The translations under genes and the position numbers were made by a program. A DNA stretch of 14,980 bases from Pseudomonadota bacterium (GTDB lineage: Bacteria > Myxococcota > Bradymonadia > UBA4248), in NCBI GenBank assembly GCA_017613855.1, contig JAGACY010000483.1, forward strand, positions 1-14,980. Direction: 5' to 3'. Below, piece by piece: positions 7,808 to 14,103 of the stretch. Below the pieces are notes generated by a model that searched no databases, was not told the DNA's origin, and worked only from the letters and a program-made list of their open reading frames with translations. The first letter of the stretch is position 1; each line of letters opens with the position of its first letter.

Positions 7808-8694
7808 TGGCTAAACAAGAATGGGTAGAAGATTCCGTCGGCCTCAACAAAACCGACCGCTGGATCAAACAAATCGTCTACAATCTCATCCTCATCCTCG
7901 TCTGTATTGCCGTCCTCTATCCCGTTTTCTGGGTCGTTCAGATGGCACTCACGCCCAATGATATGGCCGGCCTCGGCGGAAATTCCGAAAATATTCAATT
8001 TACACTTGACAATTTCCGCTATGTCATGGGCCACACCAATCAGGAAGGCCAAAACCTCTTTTTGCATCAGCTCTGGAATTCGATTATCGTCTCGGTAATT
8101 ACCACGATCATCGGCGTTTTACTTGCCTGTACTGCTGCTTACGGCTTTGCACGACTCAACTTTATTGGTCGACAGATGGGATTGCAGGCCTTCCTGGTCA
8201 CGCAGATGTTCCCCGGCGTCGTCATGATGATCCCCCTCTACATCATCCTCGGCAAACTCGGTCTTACCGATAATGTCTATGGCCTCGTCCTCGTCTACAG
8301 CGTCACGGCGCTTCCTTTCTGCGTCTGGAATCTCAAGGGCTACTTCGATACGATTCCCAAAGAACTTGAAGAAGCTGCCATTGTCGATGGCGCATCGCGC
8401 CTCAAAATATTTACGACGATCGTCCTGCCGCTCGCTCGCCCGGCCATCGCCATTACTGCACTTTTCTCGTTCATGACCGCATGGAACGAATTCATCCTCG
8501 CCGCCACTTTCATGAACAACGAAATCAACTACACACTGCCGGTGGCCCTTAAACAATACATTGGCGAGCAGTCCGTTCAGTACGGCTACTTTGCAGCAGG
8601 CGCAATTCTCGTCAGTATTCCCATCATGGCGCTCTTCTTTGCGCTGCAAAAACATCTCGTCGGCGGCCTCACTGCCGGTGGCGTCAAAGGATAA
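7807..8694 (+). CDS. malG: MalG-type ABC transporter permease
   Basis: 295-residue inner-membrane permease with six predicted helices, the second channel half of the sugar importer. The EAA loop begins EEAAIVDGAS (Glu188-Ser197) and continues through LPLARPA. The C-terminus GLTAGGVKG is the ending I recall for E. coli MalG; there it reaches into the ATPase interface. GGAGG (7795-7799) lies 7 bases before the ATG, and the start overlaps the previous stop codon by one base. Length and motif order are normal for the family. It is the last gene of the operon and is followed by repeat hairpins, one of which resembles a terminator. Confidence 0.93.
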   Translation: MAKQEWVEDSVGLNKTDRWIKQIVYNLILILVCIAVLYPVFWVVQMALTPNDMAGLGGNSENIQFTLDNFRYVMGHTNQEGQNLFLHQLWNSIIVSVITTIIGVLLACTAAYGFARLNFIGRQMGLQAFLVTQMFPGVVMMIPLYIILGKLGLTDNVYGLVLVYSVTALPFCVWNLKGYFDTIPKELEEAAIVDGASRLKIFTTIVLPLARPAIAITALFSFMTAWNEFILAATFMNNEINYTLPVALKQYIGEQSVQYGYFAAGAILVSIPIMALFFALQKHLVGGLTAGGVKG

Positions 8695-8705
8695 CTTTTT
8701 TGGGG

Positions 8706-8727
8706 GAGACGTGTTACGACACGTCTC
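8706..8727. repeat. Hairpin directly after malG
   Basis: GAGACGTG (8706-8713) pairs perfectly with CACGTCTC (8720-8727) around a 6-base loop, starting 11 bases after the malG stop. No U-tract follows. It does not have the TAT/ATA bulged-C form of its neighbours. It may protect the mRNA 3' end or be part of a composite repeat. Confidence 0.6.
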
Positions 8728-8732
8728 TACTC

Positions 8733-8756
8733 GCTATTGGCCTTTGGCCAATACGC
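8733..8756 (+). repeat. Bulged-C hairpin, copy 3
   Basis: GC-TATTGGCC (8733-8742), loop TTT, GGCCAATA-C-GC (8746-8756). The C at 8754 is the single unpaired base. Same plan as the copies near 3757-3825 and 12713-12770, but with its own distal stem (TGGCC/GGCCA). Confidence 0.7.
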
Positions 8757-8762
8757 TCGCTT

Positions 8763-8802
8763 AACGCGGCTATCGTTGCACGATACGCCGCGTTTTCTTT
8801 TT
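8763..8802 (+). terminator. Bulged-C hairpin, copy 4, with U-tract: likely malG operon terminator
   Basis: AACGCGGC (8763-8770) and TATCGT (8771-8776) pair with ACGATA (8780-8785) and GCCGCGTT (8787-8794) around a TGC loop. C8786 is bulged. TTCTTTTT (8795-8802) follows. With 14 pairs and a U-rich tail it should terminate plus-strand transcription. It is also the most complete member of the dispersed hairpin family. Confidence 0.7.
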
Positions 8803-8903
8803 GGGGGCAACAATGTGACCTCATTGTTTGTAAAAAAAATTTACTTTTTAGTGTCACATCTTCCACCATTTCTTTAGAATTTATCTTTGGTTTTGCAAAT
8901 TCA

Positions 8904-8934
8904 ATTGCGCATTGCGCATTGCTAATTGCACATT
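8904..8934. repeat. Heptanucleotide tandem repeat array 1
   Basis: Four consecutive 7-base units, ATTGCGC, ATTGCGC, ATTGCTA and ATTGCAC, are followed by ATT. A further single ATTGCGC unit stands at 8947-8953. The array is in the 424-bp gene-free spacer between malG and the lipoprotein gene. No open frame with coding character covers it. Confidence 0.8.
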
Positions 8935-8965
8935 ACCCCACATCCTATTGCGCATTCATTCCGAT

Positions 8966-9023
8966 CCGGGCGCGCCTGCGGCACACCCGGCTATAACCTA
9001 CGAATGAAACGCCTTCCAGGCGT
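8966..9023. repeat. GC-rich pair of hairpins between the heptamer arrays
   Basis: CCGGG (8966-8970) pairs with CCCGG (8986-8990), enclosing an inner GCC-TGC-GGC stem (8974-8982). Then ACGCCT (9009-9014) pairs with AGGCGT (9018-9023) around a TCC loop. Between them is CTATAACCTACG. The segment is richer in GC than its AT-rich surroundings and looks like another dispersed-repeat module. I do not recognise a named family. Confidence 0.45.
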
Positions 9024-9050
9024 ATCGATCTTAATGAATTGTCTCTCTCA

Positions 9051-9080
9051 ATTACGCATTACGCATTACGCATTGCGCAT
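9051..9080. repeat. Heptanucleotide tandem repeat array 2
   Basis: Units ATTACGC, ATTACGC, ATTACGC and ATTGCGC run without interruption from 9051 to 9078. A degenerate unit ATTCCGC (9097-9103) lies just before the ribosome-binding site of the lipoprotein gene. The unit differs from array 1 by one base (A for G at position 4). Confidence 0.8.
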
Positions 9081-9118
9081 GAGAAAACAATTCTGCATTC
9101 CGCATTACAGGAGGTCGT

Positions 9119-12100
9119 ATGATGAAACGATATTTCTGGCTGCTCTCCTTGTTTGTTTCTCTTTCGATGGTTGCCTGCGAATCGGACAGTGGGAGCAAGG
9201 CGCAGAATCCGGATCCCGATAAATGCTCAGAAAGCTGTACGCCGGGGGAAAAACAATGCAATGACGCCGGTGATGGCCTCCTCGAATGCATTGAAACTGA
9301 TGGCTGTACCCAATGGCAAAAAACATCATGCCCCAATGATAAACCATCCTGTGAAAACAACGAATGCATTGCCCAATGCAGTGATTGCGCTATCGGTGAG
9401 AAAAAGTGCACCGATTCTGGAGATGGCATTCTTGAATGTGTCAAGACCGATGGCTGTACCCAATGGCTGGTATCTGAATGCCCAAGTGATAAGCCGGTAT
9501 GTGAAAATAATGAATGTACGGCACAATGTACGGATTGCACCGCCGGAGAAATCAAATGCACGGATTCTGGTAATGGTCTTCTCGAATGTATCGAAGGCGA
9601 AGACTGCAACCACTGGCAGGAAACTGCATGTCCAAGTTATAAGTCTGCATGCGTAAATAATGAGTGTGTTGCACAATGTACAGATTGCACCGTCGGGGAA
9701 AAACAATGTACCGATTCGGGCGACGGCATACTCGAATGTACAGAAGTCGATGGCTGTACCCAATGGCAGGAAACGTCATGCCCCGATGATACCGCATGTC
9801 ATAACAATGAATGCACAGCACAATGCAATGAGTGTGTGTTAGGTGAAAAACAATGCACCGATTCGGGCGATGGCATTCGTGAATGCATCGAAGTCGATGG
9901 CTGCACAGAATGGCAGGAAATCGCTTGCCCCGATGATAAGCCTGTGTGCGATAACAATGAATGTAAAGCGCTGTGCAATCAGTGTACCGTTGGTGAAAAA
10001 CAATGCAATGAATCCGCTGATGGCATTCTTGAATGTAAAAATGAAAATGGCTGTGCCCAATGGAAAGAAACTGCATGCTCCAAAGACAAGCCGACGTGTG
10101 ATAACAATGAATGCAAAGCGCAATGTAAAAACGAATGCAAAGAGAATGAAAAACGCTGCAGTGGCGCAGATATCCAGCAGTGTACCATGGTCGATGGCTG
10201 CCTAAAATGGCAAACCACAAGTACTTGTGCTGAATCTGAGGGCGTCTGTCAGCCCGGTACCTATAAATGCGGGTATGCGTGCGGTGATCCCAAAGGCGAA
10301 TCCTGCAAGCCATTCTCGATTGTCTTTTTGCCCGATACCCAGAGATATACACAAGCTCAGCTTAAAAGTTACAATGGAAAATATGAAAATCGTTTCCTAG
10401 AGCAAACAAAATATATCGTCAAACAGGCAAAAGATAATAATATCAAAATGGTCATTCATCTTGGGGATATTACGAATTTTAATGAAGACGAGGAATGGAA
10501 AGTCGCTTCGACAGCTATGAAAGAACTTGCCAATGCAAATATCCCTTATCTCATGTTGCCAGGGAATCATGATTTCCGCATTGCTCGCAGTAACACTGAA
10601 GGGTTCGATGGTATCTACGATCGGACTGCTCGTTCTGCTGGCTTCAACAAATATTTTAAAGCAGCTAATGTCAAAAATTGGCCTACAGACACACAATTCG
10701 GCAAGTATGTGTCAACGACAAATTCCTATGCCACGATGACATTGGGAAATCTCAAATTCCTGTTCATTTCGCTTGAATTTGCAGCCAGAAAGGATGTGGT
10801 TTGCTGGGCAGAGAGACTTATTAAAAAACATCCCGATCACTATGTGATTATCTCAACACACAATTACCTAAAAAGGCCGAATAAAGACGAAACGCCCGAT
10901 TACTTAACCGATGGTGCTTACCTTCCACTCACCCCAACTGGTGTCAGCGGAAAAGAATTGGCAAACGAACTGGCCAAACGTTTTAGCAATGTTATCCTGG
11001 TCGCAAGTGGACATGTAGTATCCACTGCCCACCGACTTCAAAATGGCACAAATGGCAACCAATTTATTGAAATGGTCGTCGACTACTCTTCCGAAGCAGA
11101 CGGAACATGCGGAAGCAGCGCAAGTGGTGGTGTAAAGCCCAATTCAGGTAATGGATGGATGCGAATTTTGACCATTGATCCTAAGAGTGCAAGCAAAAAT
11201 TTCCAGTTTAAAACCGTTTCCTCCATGGCAAAATCAAAGTTTTCCACAGGAAAAAAAGAATTCTATTGCACAACAAGATATGACGCAGATCCTTCGAATG
11301 ATCCACATCACTTTACGGAGTTCATCGATCTGAGGGCACCTGCTAATGGCCAATATAAAGTGAGCAGCTACGCATTCACTGCCCGTGAAATGAACAAAGA
11401 AACCAAGGGATATCAACTGAATCCTGCAATTGGCGTCAATCGCAGCACGGGAGATTTCGTCGCTGTCTGGCAGGACAATTCCACGACAGGAACAAAAGAT
11501 GATGATGGAAAAACTCCAGATGGCAAATCTCAAAACTACGATATTGCTGCTCGCATATTCTGTCGTACCGGCTGTAATCAGCTCGACAAATCCGGTGACC
11601 AAATTGCACAGTTTTTCGTCAATGATAATAAAAAAGGCCATCAGTATTCGCCTGCGGCAGCAATGGATGATAACGGCAATTTCGTCGTCGTTTGGGTCGA
11701 TGATCAAAATAATACCGGCAACGGTCAAATTGTGATGCGCGGCTTCGATCCCTTGGGCAACGAACGATTTAAGACGACGACGGTGAATACCAATACCAAA
11801 GGCAATCACAATAAACCGCAAATTGCAATGACCAAAGACGGCGATTTCATCGTCGCATGGCAAGATGCTTCCGCATCTGCCAAAACCCCACAGATCTATG
11901 TCCGTGGTTTTAACAGCAAGGGAACCGAAAAATTCGCACAGCACAATGTCCTCGATGCCGATGAGGGAATTCGAGAAAATCCGGATATCGCCATCGCAAA
12001 TGATGGATCGTTTGTCGTCACATGGCAGGATGATACCGATTCGAACAACAGCTATCAAATTCGTGCAAGAGCCTTTAACGCGGATGGAAAAGCCAATGGC

Positions 12101-12706
12101 GATGTCTTTACCGTTAATTCACAAGCCAGCGGCCAACAAATGAATCCTTCGATTGCCATGAACCCCGAAACCGGCACTTTCTTCATCACTTACGAAGATA
12201 ATAATAATGATAATAAAACTTATGGAATTAAGGTTCGAGGATATAACAAAGATAAATCGACGGTATTTGATGATCAATATATTAAATTCAAAAAATTGAC
12301 TTTTAAAGATAAAGATAAAAAAGAATATACTGTAGAATATATCAATACGCCTGTTAAAGGCCAGCCACAACAATACTCGGATGTCTGTATAGATCAAAAG
12401 GGCAATGCCTATATTACATGGTTTGGTCTGGAACATCGTACGATAGACCCCAGTAAAACAAATGAGAAAATCGTTGACCTTTCTCCGGATGTACAAAAAA
12501 TTACAATAAAGTACGAAAATGGAAAATATACACTCGCTGAAAAGCCAAGCCCTGTTAATTCTATTCCGTATGAAGTAGAAAAAGACCAATCTAACGTCGT
12601 CAACAAACACCCCGTCATTGGATGCAACAATGCTGGCCATGTCATTCTTTGGAGAGAAATGCTCGACAAAAAGAAAGTGTCCGAAATCTATGGACGTGGA
12701 TTTTAG
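9119..12706 (+). CDS. Large lipoprotein: seven Cys-rich modules, calcineurin-like phosphoesterase, propeller-like C-terminus
   Basis: 1195 residues. A lipoprotein signal ends SMVAC, with lipidated Cys20. Residues 36-388 are seven modules of about 50 residues, each with about eight cysteines and a pattern like GEKQC-TDSGDGILEC-VDGCTQW-C-C-NNEC. Residues about 400-655 form a metallophosphoesterase domain: PDTQ (Asp406, Gln408), HLGD (Asp450), GNHD (Asn483, His484), STHN (His581) and SGHV (His632). The first motif is D-x-Q rather than D-x-H and the last lacks the second His of GHxH. From about 768 on, seven repeats of the type NPxIAM-x-x-x-G-x-F-V-V-x-W-Q-D occur at 55-78-residue spacing, suggesting a beta-propeller. 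AGGAGG (9109-9114) lies 4 bases before ATG 9119 and 7 before ATG 9122, so the second Met may be the true start. The protein is presumably cell-surface or periplasmic; its substrate is unknown. Some regions (12180-12340) are more AT-rich than the rest. Confidence 0.88.
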   Translation: MMKRYFWLLSLFVSLSMVACESDSGSKAQNPDPDKCSESCTPGEKQCNDAGDGLLECIETDGCTQWQKTSCPNDKPSCENNECIAQCSDCAIGEKKCTDSGDGILECVKTDGCTQWLVSECPSDKPVCENNECTAQCTDCTAGEIKCTDSGNGLLECIEGEDCNHWQETACPSYKSACVNNECVAQCTDCTVGEKQCTDSGDGILECTEVDGCTQWQETSCPDDTACHNNECTAQCNECVLGEKQCTDSGDGIRECIEVDGCTEWQEIACPDDKPVCDNNECKALCNQCTVGEKQCNESADGILECKNENGCAQWKETACSKDKPTCDNNECKAQCKNECKENEKRCSGADIQQCTMVDGCLKWQTTSTCAESEGVCQPGTYKCGYACGDPKGESCKPFSIVFLPDTQRYTQAQLKSYNGKYENRFLEQTKYIVKQAKDNNIKMVIHLGDITNFNEDEEWKVASTAMKELANANIPYLMLPGNHDFRIARSNTEGFDGIYDRTARSAGFNKYFKAANVKNWPTDTQFGKYVSTTNSYATMTLGNLKFLFISLEFAARKDVVCWAERLIKKHPDHYVIISTHNYLKRPNKDETPDYLTDGAYLPLTPTGVSGKELANELAKRFSNVILVASGHVVSTAHRLQNGTNGNQFIEMVVDYSSEADGTCGSSASGGVKPNSGNGWMRILTIDPKSASKNFQFKTVSSMAKSKFSTGKKEFYCTTRYDADPSNDPHHFTEFIDLRAPANGQYKVSSYAFTAREMNKETKGYQLNPAIGVNRSTGDFVAVWQDNSTTGTKDDDGKTPDGKSQNYDIAARIFCRTGCNQLDKSGDQIAQFFVNDNKKGHQYSPAAAMDDNGNFVVVWVDDQNNTGNGQIVMRGFDPLGNERFKTTTVNTNTKGNHNKPQIAMTKDGDFIVAWQDASASAKTPQIYVRGFNSKGTEKFAQHNVLDADEGIRENPDIAIANDGSFVVTWQDDTDSNNSYQIRARAFNADGKANGDVFTVNSQASGQQMNPSIAMNPETGTFFITYEDNNNDNKTYGIKVRGYNKDKSTVFDDQYIKFKKLTFKDKDKKEYTVEYINTPVKGQPQQYSDVCIDQKGNAYITWFGLEHRTIDPSKTNEKIVDLSPDVQKITIKYENGKYTLAEKPSPVNSIPYEVEKDQSNVVNKHPVIGCNNAGHVILWREMLDKKKVSEIYGRGF
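9224..10283 (+). repeat. Seven in-frame ~150-bp tandem repeats coding Cys-rich modules
   Basis: Modules begin at 9224, 9377, 9527, 9677, 9824, 9974 and 10124, so unit lengths are 153, 150, 150, 147, 150 and 150 bases. The middle modules are very alike in protein and DNA; the seventh is most divergent and leads into the phosphoesterase domain. All differences are multiples of three, keeping the frame. Modules of this kind could form disulfide-stabilised stalks. Confidence 0.9.
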
Positions 12707-12712
12707 ATGCGC

Positions 12713-12738
12713 GGCTATGGGGCTTCGCCCCATACGCC
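12713..12738 (+). repeat. Bulged-C hairpin, copy 5
   Basis: GGC-TAT-GGGGC (12713-12723), loop TTC, GCCCC-ATA (12727-12734), bulged C12735, GCC (12736-12738). It starts 7 bases after the lipoprotein stop codon. Same architecture as copies 1-4, with a different but fully complementary distal stem. Confidence 0.75.
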
Positions 12739-12748
12739 TTGCGAAAGC

Positions 12749-12779
12749 GGCTATCCCTTCGGGATACGCCCCTTTTTCT
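12749..12779 (+). terminator. Bulged-C hairpin, copy 6, with U-tract: likely terminator of the lipoprotein gene
   Basis: GGC-TAT-CCC (12749-12757), loop TTC, GGG-ATA (12761-12766), bulged C12767, GCC (12768-12770). CCTTTTTCT follows, then more T-rich sequence. It pairs with copy 5 as a doublet and probably terminates the lipoprotein transcript. Confidence 0.65.
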
Positions 12780-12905
12780 TTATTTTGTCACACCTGACGC
12801 CAAACAAAGCTTTTCAAACTCAGCTTCACTCAGACCCGCTTCTGCGGCTGCTGTTTCCAGAGAAAGAATATTTATTTTATACAAATCAGCCAGATTGAGC
12901 AATTT
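12780..12905 (-). pseudogene. Possible remnant of a small gene (helical, antitoxin-like C-terminus)
   Basis: On the minus strand a 41-codon open stretch between TGA (12906-12908) and TAA (12780-12782) encodes a sequence with good helical amphipathy. It includes LLNLADLYKINILSLETAAA, then EAGLSEAEFEKL and a final SGVTK. The pattern LYK-x3-ISLE-x-AA-x2-AGLS-x2-EF resembles the C-terminal helix-turn-helix-like end of UPF0175-type antitoxins as I remember them. Adding one A to the A-run at 12903-12906 would join it to the upstream minus-strand frame (VDIHLKASDE), so a frameshifted gene is possible. There is no ATG or good ribosome-binding site in frame. It could also be chance; I rate the family resemblance as weak. 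Confidence 0.3.
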
Positions 12906-12908
12906 TCA

Positions 12909-13077
12909 TCACTCGCTTTTAAATGAATGTCAACAAAACAGTATGAACATAAAATCAATTTTTTAGATAGGATACTGAACATACAGGCTATCATTTGCAA
13001 GTGATGTAATTAGAGTGTAATCAGCATGCGTTCTGTGCTAGAGCATGCATTACGGCAGGTCATCGATCTCTGCCTTC
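12909..13077. other. AT-rich spacer before the exonuclease gene, no clear feature
   Basis: No plausible gene on the plus strand. GCATGC occurs twice (13024-13029 and 13043-13048) flanking 13 bases, which could form a weak stem. TTGCAA (12995-13000) and TGTAAT (13016-13021) are only 15 bases apart, so I do not call a promoter although one must lie hereabouts or upstream. Confidence 0.4.
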
Positions 13078-13082
13078 AGGAG
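13078..13082 (+). promoter_or_regulatory. Ribosome-binding site that fixes the exonuclease start
   Basis: AGGAG lies 7 bases before ATG 13090. An in-frame ATG at 13045 would add 15 residues (MHYGRSSISAFRSVR) not expected in this family and spans this site, so 13090 is preferred. Confidence 0.8.
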
Positions 13083-13089
13083 TGTGCGT

Positions 13090-13890
13090 ATGAAAATTTC
13101 AATGGCTTCATGGAATATCAATGGCATCAGGGCAGCTTCTGCCAAAGATGATTTTCAATGGTTCTACGATAATACCAATGACATCATTGCTTTTCAGGAA
13201 ACAAAGGCTTCGCCGGAACAAATCCCCGAAGAAGTCAGAAATAAAGAGGGATATCAATCTTTTTTTGCCACATCCGTTGTCAAAAAAGGCTATTCAGGAA
13301 CGGCGGTCTTTTCAAAGATGCCTCCCCTATCCGTTGAAATCGAACTTCCCGACAAGACCTGGCAGGGCGAAGGCAGAATCGTGCATCTCGAATTTGAGAA
13401 ATTTCACTTCTTCAACGGTTATTTTCCGAATGGCGGCGAACAAATCAAAAATCCAGACGGGTCATTTTTTTATAAACGACTCGAATATAAAATGGGGTTC
13501 TTCGAATATTTTTTGAACTATATACAAAGCCTCAGAAAGCACAAACCGATTGTCGTGTGCGGTGATTTTAATATTGCTCATAAAGAAATTGATATTGCAC
13601 GCCCAAAACAAAATATGAACAGCACTGGCTTTTTACCGGTAGAACGTGCTTTTCTGGATCGATTTACAGAGGCCGGATATGTCGATACATTCCGTCATAT
13701 TCATGGCAATGTCAAAGACCGCTACTCGTGGTGGTCCTATAAAATGGGGGCGCGCAAAAATAATGTCGGTTGGAGAATTGATTATTTTTTTGTTTCGGAT
13801 GAACTCAAGGATCGAATTCTCGATGCAGACATTGAAGATGGCGTCTATGGTTCGGATCATTGCCCGGTCAATCTGTTGCTCGAAATTTAG
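13090..13890 (+). CDS. xth: Exodeoxyribonuclease III / AP endonuclease (ExoA-Xth family)
   Basis: 266 residues, the usual size for this cytoplasmic base-excision repair enzyme, which cuts DNA at abasic sites and trims 3' ends. Motifs seen in order are SWNINGIRA (Asn9, Asn11), FQETKA (Glu37, metal ligand), NGYFPNG (Tyr111), GDFNIAH (Asp159, Asn161), WRIDYFFVS (Asp231) and GSDHCPV (Asp256, His257 catalytic pair). All the expected catalytic residues of the endonuclease/exonuclease/phosphatase fold are present. It begins with MKISMASWN, typical for the family. It stands alone, with no operon partner: 199 bases separate its RBS-defined start region from the last gene remnant and 213 bases follow it. 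Confidence 0.95.
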   Translation: MKISMASWNINGIRAASAKDDFQWFYDNTNDIIAFQETKASPEQIPEEVRNKEGYQSFFATSVVKKGYSGTAVFSKMPPLSVEIELPDKTWQGEGRIVHLEFEKFHFFNGYFPNGGEQIKNPDGSFFYKRLEYKMGFFEYFLNYIQSLRKHKPIVVCGDFNIAHKEIDIARPKQNMNSTGFLPVERAFLDRFTEAGYVDTFRHIHGNVKDRYSWWSYKMGARKNNVGWRIDYFFVSDELKDRILDADIEDGVYGSDHCPVNLLLEI

Positions 13891-13915
13891 ACGAAGAAAA
13901 TGTCTATTTGCAGAG

Positions 13916-13955
13916 CAGAAAACTGCAATGCAGTCCAGAAAACTGCAATGCAGTC
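13916..13955. repeat. Two tandem 20-bp repeats, each holding a 13-bp palindrome
   Basis: CAGAAAACTGCAATGCAGTC occurs twice back to back (13916-13935 and 13936-13955), followed by CAG. Each copy contains ACTGCA-A-TGCAGT (13922-13934 and 13942-13954), a perfect palindrome around one A. The centres are exactly 20 bases apart, about two helical turns, so two dimers would sit on one DNA face. This fits a tandem operator for the gene at 14104, or a repeat-derived 3' end for the exonuclease. No T-run follows, so it is a poor terminator. Confidence 0.65.
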
Positions 13956-14040
13956 CAGTATTCTGAACACAATCAAATTGCATCACAATTTCGATTTCGT
14001 TAAACTGCACGATATGTTGGCTGCTCGTCGTGAGACGGGT

Positions 14041-14074
14041 TGTCATAGATGACAAAAATGCATACAGATGCATT
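14041..14074. promoter_or_regulatory. Two adjacent inverted repeats upstream of the small secreted protein gene
   Basis: TGTCAT-AG-ATGACA (14041-14054) and AATGCAT-ACAG-ATGCATT (14057-14074) are perfect inverted repeats 2 bases apart. TTGTCA (14040-14045) is a 5-of-6 match to a -35 box, but no good -10 lies at the right distance. They stand 30-63 bases before the start at 14104, where operators or mRNA leader structures usually are. Confidence 0.35.
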
Positions 14075-14103
14075 CAAATTCATTGTGCAAAAGGTAGTCA
14101 GAC

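Noticed and set aside
8904..9103. Repeat arrays as a CRISPR
   Set aside because: The repeat unit is 7 bases with no spacers and no cas genes are near.
8700..9222. Two open frames of about 98 codons across the malG-lipoprotein spacer
   Set aside because: They run through hairpins and 7-bp tandem arrays, lack ribosome-binding sites, and the second overlaps the lipoprotein signal sequence in another frame.
12995..13021. TTGCAA/TGTAAT as a promoter for the exonuclease gene
   Set aside because: The 15-base spacing is too short and the -35 match is only 4 of 6.
13045..13089. Upstream ATG of the exonuclease, adding 15 residues
   Set aside because: The extension spans the AGGAG site, and family members begin at MKISMASWN or similar.
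13633..14073. 146-codon minus-strand frame opposite the exonuclease 3' end
   Set aside because: Most of it is antisense to conserved exonuclease motifs, and the rest translates the tandem palindromes; no domain seen.
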